Positions 1 through 5,614 are shown, counted from the stretch's first letter. The stretch is DNA of 5,676 nt from an uncultured Collinsella sp. (GCA_902492825.1 CABUMZ010000118.1:1-5676), one strand, 5' to 3'. The notes: generated from the letters alone by a model not told the origin. Translations and numbers: made by a program.

Positions 1-30
1 CATGATCTCCTTGTGACCGCCGTCCTGGTT
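1..30 (-). pseudogene. In-frame continuation of the peptide-binding protein gene beyond the amber codon
   Basis: The ten codons after the TAG, in the same frame, translate as NQDGGHKEIM, without another stop before the edge. In OppA-like proteins a segment of the form (T)LSYNxDxGHKxIxE is common at the start of the C-terminal part of lobe I, so this looks like coding sequence detached by the stop. The rest of the gene lies outside the window. Confidence 0.6.
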
Positions 31-1251
31 CTAGGAAAGGGTCACGCTAATGCCACGATCGCCGTTAGCGCCAGCGGGAGCAACCTTGTCGAGGTACTCG
101 TTAGCCTTGTCGACGTCGTAGGCGCAGAACTCCCATGCGCCCTCCTTGTAGCCATCGATGCCCGGAGGAACAATGCCGTCGGCGGGGGTACGGGTACCCT
201 TGAAGATGGTCTTGCAGATGGCCTCACGGTTGATGGCCAGGGAGATACCCCTACGCAGGTCGGCGTTGTTGAACGGCTCGGCCGTGGTGTTGCAGGTCAG
301 ATAGTACGTGGAAGGCTCGGCGCCGAGCAGCATGCGCTCGCCGTCTCCCATGGTGTAACCGTCCTTGGACACGCCGCGATCCTTCTTGGCGGCATCAATC
401 TGAGCGACGGGAACGTCGCAGACATCGAGGTTACCCGCCTGGAACTCCTTGTAAGCGGTCTCCATGTCCTTGATGACCTGGAAGTGGATGCCATCGATCT
501 TGGCCTTGTCGCCATAGTAATCGTCGAACTTCTTGAGGTTGATCTCCTGACCATCCTCCCACTTGCCGTCCATCATGAACGGGCCGTTACCGACCGGTGC
601 AAGGTAGAAGCTCTTGGCATCGGACTCGGCGCACTCGGGAACCGGGGCCAGAGCCGGGTGAGAGGCGACGAAGGGGAAGTCGGCGTAAGCGGAAGACAGC
701 TTGACGACGAGGGTCTCATCGTCGGGGCAGGTAACACCGCTGAGTTCAGTAGCGTTACCGGCAAGCAGATCGTCATAGCCCTCGACCATGGAAAGGTGAT
801 AGGAGACCTCGGAAGGGCCATACTCGGTAGCGATGGCCGACTTGGTGTTGACCAGACGCTCCCAACCGAGCTTGAAGGACTTGGAGGTAACGTCGTCACC
901 GTTGTGGAACTTGGCCTTCTTGATCTTGAAGGTGAACTCGGTGGCGTCGTCGTTGGCCTCGAAGGAATCGCAAGCCAGCGGAACGATCTCGCCCTTCTCG
1001 GCGTCATAAGAGGTCAGAGCGTCAAAGAGCTGGTACTCGACCTGAGTGCCCTGGTCCTCCTGGACATTGTAGGGGTCGATGCAGACCGGGTTGTTGATGT
1101 AGAAGTTCAGCGTCGAACCGGACTCAGAACCGGAAGTGTCGCCGCCCTTCTTGCCGCATGCGGCAAGAAAAGCCATGGAGCTCGCAGCGAGGGTGCCGCC
1201 AACAAAGGCGCGACGACCCATAACGGGCTGGTGGAACATAGAATCAGCCAT
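31..1251 (-). CDS. Peptide ABC transporter substrate-binding lipoprotein (OppA/SBP_bac_5 type), interrupted by an in-frame stop
   Basis: Extracytoplasmic solute-binding lipoprotein that would deliver peptides to an Opp/Dpp-type ABC importer. The 406 residues before the stop begin with a basic n-region containing Arg13-Arg14 in GRRAFVGG (twin-arginine-like), a hydrophobic stretch, and a lipobox L-A-A-C with the lipidated Cys32, followed by a Gly/Ser-rich linker. The mature part has OppA family traits: the DPYNVQEDQGTQ region near 59-70, the FHNGDDVTSKSFKLGWERL segment at 115-133 (family pattern F-x-[DN]-G-x-x-[ILV]-T-[AS]), GNGPFMM at 221-227, and SLAINREAI at 337-345 with the G-x-V-P-P-G segment at 359-364. 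Full-length relatives are usually about 530-560 aa, so roughly 130 residues are missing. The TAG at 33-31 is followed in the same frame by NQDGGHKEIM to the window edge, and ISVTLS-x-NQDGGHKEIM reads as one uninterrupted family segment with a Tyr-like residue expected at x. I infer a nonsense change (TAC or TAT to TAG) or a sequence error rather than a natural end. The exact ligand and the permease genes are not visible. Confidence 0.88.
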   Translation of the reverse strand: MADSMFHQPVMGRRAFVGGTLAASSMAFLAACGKKGGDTSGSESGSTLNFYINNPVCIDPYNVQEDQGTQVEYQLFDALTSYDAEKGEIVPLACDSFEANDDATEFTFKIKKAKFHNGDDVTSKSFKLGWERLVNTKSAIATEYGPSEVSYHLSMVEGYDDLLAGNATELSGVTCPDDETLVVKLSSAYADFPFVASHPALAPVPECAESDAKSFYLAPVGNGPFMMDGKWEDGQEINLKKFDDYYGDKAKIDGIHFQVIKDMETAYKEFQAGNLDVCDVPVAQIDAAKKDRGVSKDGYTMGDGERMLLGAEPSTYYLTCNTTAEPFNNADLRRGISLAINREAICKTIFKGTRTPADGIVPPGIDGYKEGAWEFCAYDVDKANEYLDKVAPAGANGDRGISVTLS

Positions 1252-1256
1252 GCCAT

Positions 1257-1263
1257 CCTCCTT
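1257..1263 (-). promoter_or_regulatory. Ribosome binding site of the peptide-binding protein gene
   Basis: AAGGAGG (minus 1263-1257) lies 5 nt before ATG 1251-1249. The match is excellent and supports this start rather than the in-frame ATG at codon 5. Confidence 0.8.
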
Positions 1264-1350
1264 ATGAGATAGGACAAAGAAATGTTCAGTCGGACATATG
1301 TCGAGACAATCCGATCCGAACCATCAAAACGCCGCCCGCTGCTATGGCTG

Positions 1351-1379
1351 GTTATGCACAACGAACCAACGTTTCGCAA
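1351..1379 (-). promoter_or_regulatory. Candidate promoter for the peptide-binding protein gene
   Basis: The spacer 1264-1490 between this gene and the secG terminator must hold its promoter if the gene is transcribed alone. The best match I see is TTGCGA (1379-1374, 4 of 6 to TTGACA), a 17-nt spacer, and CATAAC (1356-1351, 4 of 6 to TATAAT), giving a leader of about 90 nt. Nothing else in this stretch reads as a gene or structured RNA by eye. It also holds a perfect 10-bp palindrome, GACATATGTC, at 1293-1302. Both hexamers are weak, so this is tentative. Confidence 0.3.
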
Positions 1380-1490
1380 TACAGTAGCGCATTTTATGCA
1401 CGATTTGGGGCTAATTCCGGTTAACGGTCGAGAATTTCTTTAGTTGGGCGAAGTATGTGGGGATATTTTGACTCTGTTACAAATATGTAA

Positions 1491-1519
1491 ACAAAAAGGG
1501 TCCCGCACATGCGAGACCC
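1491..1519 (-). terminator. Rho-independent terminator of secG
   Basis: On the minus strand GGGTCTCGC (1519-1511) pairs with GCGGGACCC (1506-1498), 9 bp including one G-T wobble, closing an ATGT loop and followed by TTTTTGT (1497-1491). It starts 25 nt after the secG stop. The opposite strand lacks a T-run. Confidence 0.9.
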
Positions 1520-1544
1520 ATTGCAAACGTATATACGCCGATGC

Positions 1545-1799
1545 TTAGTAGCCCACGATGCCCTGCGGGAAGAAGAACATGCACAGGACGACGCACACGG
1601 CAAAAACAACGGCCATAATTACCGTCAGGCGATCGAGGTTCTGCTCCATGACGCCCGTGGCAGAGCTGGAGTTATACAGCGAGCTAGCGATCATATCCGA
1701 AACGCCGGTGCCCTTACCGGAATGCATCAGGACGAGAATCGTCAGCGCCACGGCAGAGACAGCCCAAACGACAAACAGAAGAATCTGGAACGGACCCAT
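1545..1799 (-). CDS. secG: Preprotein translocase subunit SecG
   Basis: Small membrane subunit of the SecYEG protein-conducting channel that assists SecA-driven export. The 84-aa product shows the family layout: an N-terminal membrane helix (about residues 4-26), the conserved cytoplasmic loop beginning HSGKGTGVSDM (about 26-36; the family motif is Q/H-x-G-K-G-x-G-hydrophobic-S/G), a Ser/Asn-rich stretch, then NLDRLTVIMAVVFAVCVVLCMFF, whose hydrophobic part (about 58-77) is the second helix. It is slightly longer than the shortest Gram-positive SecG proteins but within the usual range. In Actinobacteria secG commonly follows gap-pgk-tpiA; here gpmI and a terminator lie between. It is flanked by terminators on both sides, so it is probably transcribed alone from its own promoter. 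Confidence 0.95.
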   Translation of the reverse strand: MGPFQILLFVVWAVSAVALTILVLMHSGKGTGVSDMIASSLYNSSSATGVMEQNLDRLTVIMAVVFAVCVVLCMFFFPQGIVGY

Positions 1800-1806
1800 A
1801 GATAAG

Positions 1807-1812
1807 CTCCTT
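1807..1812 (-). promoter_or_regulatory. secG ribosome binding site
   Basis: AAGGAG (minus 1812-1807) lies 7 nt before the secG ATG at 1799-1797. This is a near-ideal Shine-Dalgarno match and fixes the start. Confidence 0.8.
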
Positions 1813-1835
1813 AATAGAACAGTTCAAACTCCAGT

Positions 1836-1844
1836 ACTGTACCA
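1836..1844 (-). promoter_or_regulatory. Candidate extended -10 promoter for secG
   Basis: TGG-TACAGT (minus 1844-1836) fits the extended -10 form TGnTAnnnT with 4 of 6 matches to TATAAT. It would start transcription near 1829, about 30 nt before the secG ATG. No -35 hexamer is recognisable at the normal spacing. The strong terminator just upstream means secG needs a promoter in this roughly 100-bp stretch, which raises the prior for this site. Confidence 0.35.
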
Positions 1845-1903
1845 CAATCCCCCGCTCTCCCCTACCTGCCACTCAAGGACGGGGTGGAAATGGCAGAAAT
1901 ACC

Positions 1904-1937
1904 AAAAAGGGGGGTTGTCCGGTTGTGGACAACCCCC
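1904..1937 (-). terminator. Rho-independent terminator of gpmI
   Basis: On the minus strand GGGGGTTGTCC (1937-1927) pairs perfectly over 11 bp with GGACAACCCCC (1920-1910) around a 6-nt loop ACAACC, followed by C and TTTTT (1908-1904). It starts 28 nt after the gpmI stop and faces only one way, because the other side has no T-run. It separates the glycolytic unit from secG. Confidence 0.92.
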
Positions 1938-1964
1938 TTACTAGAAAACGGTATTTGTTTTCTC

Positions 1965-3518
1965 TTAGGCCTCGGTGGCGAGCACGCGGCCCGTCATCTC
2001 GGCGGAAGGCTCAATACCAGCCATGGTGAGCATGGTCGGAGCGATATCGGAAAGACGGCCGTCCTCGATACCGGTGAGCTGTGCCTTCTCATCAACGATG
2101 ATGAACGGCACGCGGTTGGTGGTGTGAGCCGTAAACGGATGCTTGGAACCGTCGGAAGCAACGTCAAACATGTGATCGGCGTTGCCGTGGTCGGCGGTAA
2201 TCAGTGCAAAGCCGCCCTTGGCGAGAATCGCCGGGACAACCTTGGACAGGGCATCGTCAACAGCCTCGACAGCCTTAACGGCAGCGTCGAAGACACCGGT
2301 GTGACCAACCATGTCGCAGTTCGCGAAGTTCACGATGTAGAAATCAGCGCGATCCTCGTTGATGGCGGCGACGAGCTTCTCGGTAACCTCGGGAGCGCTC
2401 ATCTCGGGCTGCAGATCGTAGGTAGCAACCTTGGGGGAAGCGACGAGCACGCGCTCCTCGCCCTCCTTGGGCTCCTCGATGCCACCGTTGAGGAAGAACG
2501 TCACGTGGGCGTACTTCTCGGTCTCGGCAGTGTGCAGCTGCTTCAGGCCATTGGCGGCGATAACGTCGGCCAGGACGTTCTCGGGGAACGTCTTGGGGAA
2601 GGCGACCTCGACGTCAAACGTCGGATCGTACTCGGTCATCGTCACAAAGTGCGAAAGCTTGATCTGCTCGCGCTCAAAGCCGTCGAACTCCTTGTCCGTG
2701 AACACGCGGGTCATCTGACGAGCGCGGTCGGGACGGAAGTTGAAGAAGATGGCCGCGTCGCCCTCGTGAATGCCCTCGTTGTGGGCAGCGAAGGGCTCGA
2801 CGAACTCGTCGCCGCGCGGGTCCTTCTCGTAGTAGGCCTTGATACCGGCAACGGGGTCGGTATCAGCATCGGACGCGTTGACCATGACGTCGTAGGCGCG
2901 CTGGATGCGCTCCCAACGATTATCGCGGTCCATGGCCCAATAACGGCCCGAGACGGTGGCAACGCGAGCGTCGCAACCGGTCTCCTCGGAGATCTTAGCC
3001 AGGAAGGCGCAGAACTCACTCATGTAGCCGGCACCGGACTGCGGGTCAACGTCGCGGCCATCCATGAAGGCGTGGACGCGAACGGTCTTGACACCGTGCT
3101 CGGCAGCCATCTTGACCAGAGCCTCGACGTGGTTCATGTGGGAGTGAACGCCGCCAGGGCTCATAAGGCCCATGAGGTGGAGAGTCTTGCCGTCAGCCTT
3201 GACATCGTCCATGGCCTTGACGAAAACCTCGTTCTTGGCGATGGAGCCGTCCTTGATGGCATTGTTGATGCGCGAAAGCTCCTGGAACACGATGCGACCG
3301 GCACCGATGTTGAGGTGACCCACCTCGGAGTTGCCCATCTGGCCGTCGGGAAGGCCCACGTCCTCGCCCGAAGCACCGAGCGTGGTGTGAGGATACTTCT
3401 CGTACAGGCCATCAAGGAAGGGCGTCTTGGCAGCGGCGACGGCGTTCTCGCCATCAGCCGGAGCCAGGCCGCAGCCGTCCATGATAATCAGGAGTGCAGG
3501 AAGATGACGTTGTGCCAT
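1965..3518 (-). CDS. gpmI: 2,3-bisphosphoglycerate-independent phosphoglycerate mutase
   Basis: Cytoplasmic Mn-dependent mutase of the alkaline-phosphatase superfamily that converts 3-phosphoglycerate to 2-phosphoglycerate through a phosphoserine intermediate, without the 2,3-bisphosphoglycerate cofactor. Length 517 aa, close to the usual size of about 510. Visible residues: metal ligand Asp14 in IIMDGCG; nucleophile Ser64 in QMGNSEVGHLNIGAGR; substrate-binding HSHMNH at 125-130, DGRD at 153-156, GRYWAMDRDNRW at 191-202 and FRPDRARQ at 261-268; Lys335; second metal set Asp402 and His406 (NCDMVGHTG), Asp443 and His444 (TADHGNAD), and His465 (TAHTTNRVP). Domain order is phosphatase half, transferase insert (about residues 78-310), phosphatase half. 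All key residues are present, so it should be active. The start is the ATG 5 nt after the tpiA stop. A strong terminator begins 28 nt past the TAA, making this the last gene of the glycolytic unit. Confidence 0.98.
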   Translation of the reverse strand: MAQRHLPALLIIMDGCGLAPADGENAVAAAKTPFLDGLYEKYPHTTLGASGEDVGLPDGQMGNSEVGHLNIGAGRIVFQELSRINNAIKDGSIAKNEVFVKAMDDVKADGKTLHLMGLMSPGGVHSHMNHVEALVKMAAEHGVKTVRVHAFMDGRDVDPQSGAGYMSEFCAFLAKISEETGCDARVATVSGRYWAMDRDNRWERIQRAYDVMVNASDADTDPVAGIKAYYEKDPRGDEFVEPFAAHNEGIHEGDAAIFFNFRPDRARQMTRVFTDKEFDGFEREQIKLSHFVTMTEYDPTFDVEVAFPKTFPENVLADVIAANGLKQLHTAETEKYAHVTFFLNGGIEEPKEGEERVLVASPKVATYDLQPEMSAPEVTEKLVAAINEDRADFYIVNFANCDMVGHTGVFDAAVKAVEAVDDALSKVVPAILAKGGFALITADHGNADHMFDVASDGSKHPFTAHTTNRVPFIIVDEKAQLTGIEDGRLSDIAPTMLTMAGIEPSAEMTGRVLATEA

Positions 3519-3521
3519 ATG

Positions 3522-3527
3522 TCCTAC
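3522..3527 (-). promoter_or_regulatory. gpmI ribosome binding site overlapping the tpiA stop codon
   Basis: The tpiA stop TAG (3526-3524) is embedded in GTAGGA (3527-3522). AGGA ends 3 nt before the gpmI ATG at 3518-3516. The site is weak and closely spaced, so initiation at gpmI probably depends on ribosomes terminating on tpiA. Confidence 0.45.
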
Positions 3528-4291
3528 TCGCCTGCCTTGACGACCATAGAGGCGAAGTCGGCAGCCTTGAGCGAAGCGCCGCCCACGAGGGCGCCGTCAA
3601 CGTCGGGCTTGGCGACGAGCTCGGCGATGTTACCGGGCTTGGCGGAACCACCGTAGAGAACGCGGATGCCGTTGGCGAGCTCCTCGCCGAACATCTCCTT
3701 GAGGGTCTCACGGATAGCGCCGCAGACCTCCTGAGCATCCTCGGCGGTAGCGGTCTTGCCGGTGCCGATGGCCCAGATGGGCTCATAGGCGACGACGACC
3801 TGCTTGGGGCAGGTGATCTCAAGACCAGCAAGGCCAGCCTTGACCTGGTTCACGACGTGCTCGACATAGGTGCCGGCCTCGCGGACCTCAAGGGACTCGC
3901 CGCAGCAGAAGACGGGAACAAGGCCGGCGGCAACGAGAGCCTTGGCCTTCTTGTTCTGGTCCTCGTCGGTCTCGTGGAAGTAGTCGCGACGCTCGGAGTG
4001 ACCGATGATGCAGTAGGTGCAGCCAGCGGACTTGAGCATGTCGCAAGAGGACTCACCCGTGAAGGCACCCTTGGCATCCCAGTACACGTTCTGTGCACCG
4101 AGGGCGATGGGGGCAGCCTGAATGCGGTCATGAACCGTGGTGATGTCGATGGTCGGAGGGCAGACGAGCACCTCGACGCCAGCCGGAACCTCGGGCAGAG
4201 CCTGAGCCAGCTCGTCGGCGAGCTTGGCGGCCTCGGCGACGTCGTTGTTCATCTTCCAGTTACCAGCGATAAGAAGGGTGCGATTAGGCAT
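3524..4291 (-). CDS. tpiA: Triosephosphate isomerase
   Basis: Cytoplasmic TIM-barrel enzyme interconverting dihydroxyacetone phosphate and glyceraldehyde 3-phosphate. With the start at ATG 4291 the protein is 255 aa and begins MPNRTLLIAGNWKMN, the typical N-terminus; the frame is open upstream to 4354 but that extension is non-homologous-looking and lies inside pgk. Catalytic features are complete: Asn11 and Lys13 in NWKMN, His98 in IIGHSERR, Glu170 in AYEPIWAIGTGKTAT (the signature and the flexible loop 6 at about 172-182), and the phosphate-gripping YGGSAKPGN at 213-221. The ATGCCTAA overlap with the pgk stop (8 nt) and the 5-nt gap to gpmI mean it is the middle gene of a tight operon. It carries several extra cysteines, for example Cys129-Cys130 and CTYC at 91-94; these are ordinary-looking substitutions, not a known motif. 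Confidence 0.98.
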   Translation of the reverse strand: MPNRTLLIAGNWKMNNDVAEAAKLADELAQALPEVPAGVEVLVCPPTIDITTVHDRIQAAPIALGAQNVYWDAKGAFTGESSCDMLKSAGCTYCIIGHSERRDYFHETDEDQNKKAKALVAAGLVPVFCCGESLEVREAGTYVEHVVNQVKAGLAGLEITCPKQVVVAYEPIWAIGTGKTATAEDAQEVCGAIRETLKEMFGEELANGIRVLYGGSAKPGNIAELVAKPDVDGALVGGASLKAADFASMVVKAGE

Positions 4292-5474
4292 CGAGAAGCG
4301 CCTCCACTCCGGGCAGGGCCTTACCCTCGACGAGCTCCATGGAAGCGCCACCACCGGTGGAGATCCAGCTCATCTTGTCGGCCAGGTTGAACTTGTTGAC
4401 AGCTGCGACAGAGTCACCACCGCCGATGATCGAGGTGCAGTCAGCCTCGGCGAGAGCCTCGGCGATAGCCTGGGTGCCGTGAGCAAAGTTGTCAAACTCG
4501 AAGACGCCCATGGGGCCGTTCCAGAACACGGTCTTGGCGCCCTTGACAGCCTCGGCATAGAGCTCCTCGGTCTTGGGACCGATGTCCATACCCTCACGAT
4601 CGTCGGGGATAGCGTCGGAAGCAACAACCTCGGGGACAGCGTCCTCGCCAAAGTGATCGGCAACACGGTTGTCGATGGGGAGTAGGATCTTGACACCCTT
4701 CTCCTCGGCCTTCTTGAGCATCTCGCCGGCGCGCTCGACCCAGTCCTCTTCCTTGAGGGACTGACCAACGGACAGGCCCTGAGCCAGGAAGAAGGTGTAG
4801 GCCATGCCGCCACCGATGATCAGGGTGTCAGCGGAGTCGATGAGGTGATCGAGAACGCCGATCTTGGAGGAAACCTTGGAACCGCCGACGATGGCGACGA
4901 AGGGGCGCTCGGGCTCGGCGAAGATGCCGGTCAGCGTGTCGACCTCCTTCTCGAGCAAGAAGCCGGCGACGGCAGGCAGGTAAGCGGCGGGGCCCACGAC
5001 GGAACCCTGGGCGCGGTGAGCGGTGCCGAAGGCATCGAGAACGAAGACGTCACCATAGGAAGCGAGCTTCTTGGCGATCTCGGGATCGTTCTTCTTCTCA
5101 CGCTTGTCAAAACGGACGTTCTCGAGAACGAGGACCTTACCCGGCTCGACGGCGGCGACAGCCTCAGCAGCCTTCTCGCCGTAGGTGTCAGCGACAAAGG
5201 CAACGTCGAGACCAGAGAGCTCAGCGAGCTTCTTGGCGACGGGCTCGAGGGACAGCTCGGGCTGGAAGCCGGTGCCCTCGGGACGGCCGAGGTGGCTCAT
5301 GAGGATGACGCGAGCGTTGTGCTCAACGAGGTAGTTGATGGTGGGCAGGGCAGCCTTGATACGGGTGGTGTCGCCAACGACGCCATCCTTGATAGGCACG
5401 TTAAAGTCAACGCGGACGAGAACGCGCTTTCCGTCGACATCGATGTCGCGGACGGTCTTCTTGGTAAAGGCCAT
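4284..5474 (-). CDS. pgk: Phosphoglycerate kinase
   Basis: Cytoplasmic kinase that transfers the acyl phosphate of 1,3-bisphosphoglycerate to ADP, giving ATP and 3-phosphoglycerate. The product is 396 aa, the normal bacterial length. Visible family signatures: RVLVRVDFNVP at residues 17-27 (substrate residues D23, N25), R38, SHLGRP at 60-65, ENVRF with R121, DAFGTAHR at 147-154, the nucleotide-side VGGSKVSSK at 196-204, GPMGVFE at 320-326, GGGDS at 351-355 and STGGGAS at 372-378. Both Rossmann-like lobes are complete. I chose ATG 5474 because the protein then opens MAFTKKTVRDID as usual for the family and a weak AAAGG site precedes it; a 12-residue longer form from 5510 lacks a binding site. 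The stop TAA (4286-4284) overlaps the tpiA start by 8 nt, implying translational coupling. Transcription comes either from read-through past the gap stem-loop or from a promoter in the short leader. Confidence 0.98.
   Translation of the reverse strand: MAFTKKTVRDIDVDGKRVLVRVDFNVPIKDGVVGDTTRIKAALPTINYLVEHNARVILMSHLGRPEGTGFQPELSLEPVAKKLAELSGLDVAFVADTYGEKAAEAVAAVEPGKVLVLENVRFDKREKKNDPEIAKKLASYGDVFVLDAFGTAHRAQGSVVGPAAYLPAVAGFLLEKEVDTLTGIFAEPERPFVAIVGGSKVSSKIGVLDHLIDSADTLIIGGGMAYTFFLAQGLSVGQSLKEEDWVERAGEMLKKAEEKGVKILLPIDNRVADHFGEDAVPEVVASDAIPDDREGMDIGPKTEELYAEAVKGAKTVFWNGPMGVFEFDNFAHGTQAIAEALAEADCTSIIGGGDSVAAVNKFNLADKMSWISTGGGASMELVEGKALPGVEALLDA
4301..4305 (-). promoter_or_regulatory. tpiA ribosome binding site inside the pgk 3' end
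   Basis: GGAGG (minus 4305-4301) lies within the last codons of pgk, 9 nt before the tpiA ATG at 4291-4289. It supports this start over the 21-residue longer open frame from 4354, whose extra residues do not resemble the family. Confidence 0.7.
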
Positions 5475-5485
5475 GTTTGCTTCTA

Positions 5486-5490
5486 CCTTT
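5486..5490 (-). promoter_or_regulatory. pgk ribosome binding site (decides the start)
   Basis: AAAGG (minus 5490-5486) lies 11 nt before ATG 5474-5472. The spacing is somewhat long and the match is partial. The alternative in-frame ATG at 5510 has no purine-rich site ahead of it and would place the start inside the loop of the 5498-5520 hairpin. Confidence 0.5.
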
Positions 5491-5497
5491 CGTACGT

Positions 5498-5520
5498 GTC
5501 TGCCTCCCATTACGGCAGAC
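5498..5520 (-). promoter_or_regulatory. Small hairpin / inverted repeat in the pgk leader
   Basis: A perfect 7-bp inverted repeat, GTCTGCC (minus 5520-5514) and GGCAGAC (5504-5498), flanks a 9-nt loop GTAATGGGA. There is no T-run on either side, so it is not a terminator. It lies between the gap stem-loop and the pgk ribosome binding site. It could be a 5'-UTR stem-loop that stabilises the pgk message, or a DNA operator; the sequence does not decide between them. A TATAAG hexamer (5531-5526) just upstream would place a transcription start near the foot of this hairpin, but I find no matching -35. Confidence 0.45.
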
Positions 5521-5530
5521 GATTTCTTAT

Positions 5531-5577
5531 AAAAAGGGCGCGACCCTAGGGTGTAAGCCCTATAAGGCCGCGCCCTT
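5531..5577 (-). terminator. Long bulged stem-loop with T-run after gap (terminator or attenuator)
   Basis: On the minus strand a 9-bp outer stem AAGGGCGCG (5577-5569) pairs with CGCGCCCTT (5542-5534). It continues inward through G-T, C-G, C-G, T-G pairs, a 2-nt TA bulge, then a 5-bp stem TAGGG/CCCTA (5562-5558 with 5551-5547) closing a CTTACA loop. The 3' side runs straight into TTTTT (5535-5531). This is the form of a Rho-independent terminator for gap. It stands only about 57 nt ahead of the pgk start, so it may instead be a leaky attenuator or an mRNA processing or stability element inside a gap-pgk operon. The reverse direction also ends in TTCTTT but no plus-strand gene is present. Confidence 0.8.
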
Positions 5578-5614
5578 CTTTAGACGCTCAACGAGCTATT
5601 CGCTAAAAGCTAAA

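Noticed and set aside
31..33. Pyrrolysine or selenocysteine-type recoding at the TAG
   Set aside because: The codon is not TGA, no recoding structure is visible downstream in the few bases available, and OppA-type proteins are not known to need such residues; a plain nonsense change or sequencing error is simpler.
1362..1376. CGAACCAACGTTTCG resembling the actinobacterial LexA box CGAAC-N4-GTTCG
   Set aside because: The right half has an extra T (GTTTCG), so the half-site spacing is off by one, and nothing about the downstream gene suggests SOS control.
1944..1962. GAAAAC-N7-GTTTTC inverted repeat just after the gpmI stop
   Set aside because: Only 6 AT-rich base pairs, and the real terminator follows immediately at 1904-1937.
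1884..3656. 590-codon open frame on the plus strand opposite gpmI (and similar long plus-strand frames at 13-1272, 3494-4390 and 4845-5549)
   Set aside because: Each lies antisense to a gene with complete family motifs, has low-complexity Gly/Val/Leu/Asp-rich composition expected from reading GC-biased codons backwards, and shows no recognisable domain.
4292..4354. N-terminal 21-residue extension of TPI
   Set aside because: It is unlike the family, lies inside the pgk C-terminus, and a GGAGG site is well placed for the start at 4291.
5475..5510. N-terminal 12-residue extension of PGK
   Set aside because: There is no ribosome binding site before 5510 and the family N-terminus begins at 5474.
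5526..5531. TATAAG as a -10 box for pgk
   Set aside because: No acceptable -35 at 16-18 nt (that stretch lies within the terminator stem) and no TG extension; the hexamer is an extension of the terminator T-run.
5544..5551. CCCTAGGG perfect 8-bp palindrome as a protein-binding site
   Set aside because: It is fully explained as part of the inner stem of the gap stem-loop.
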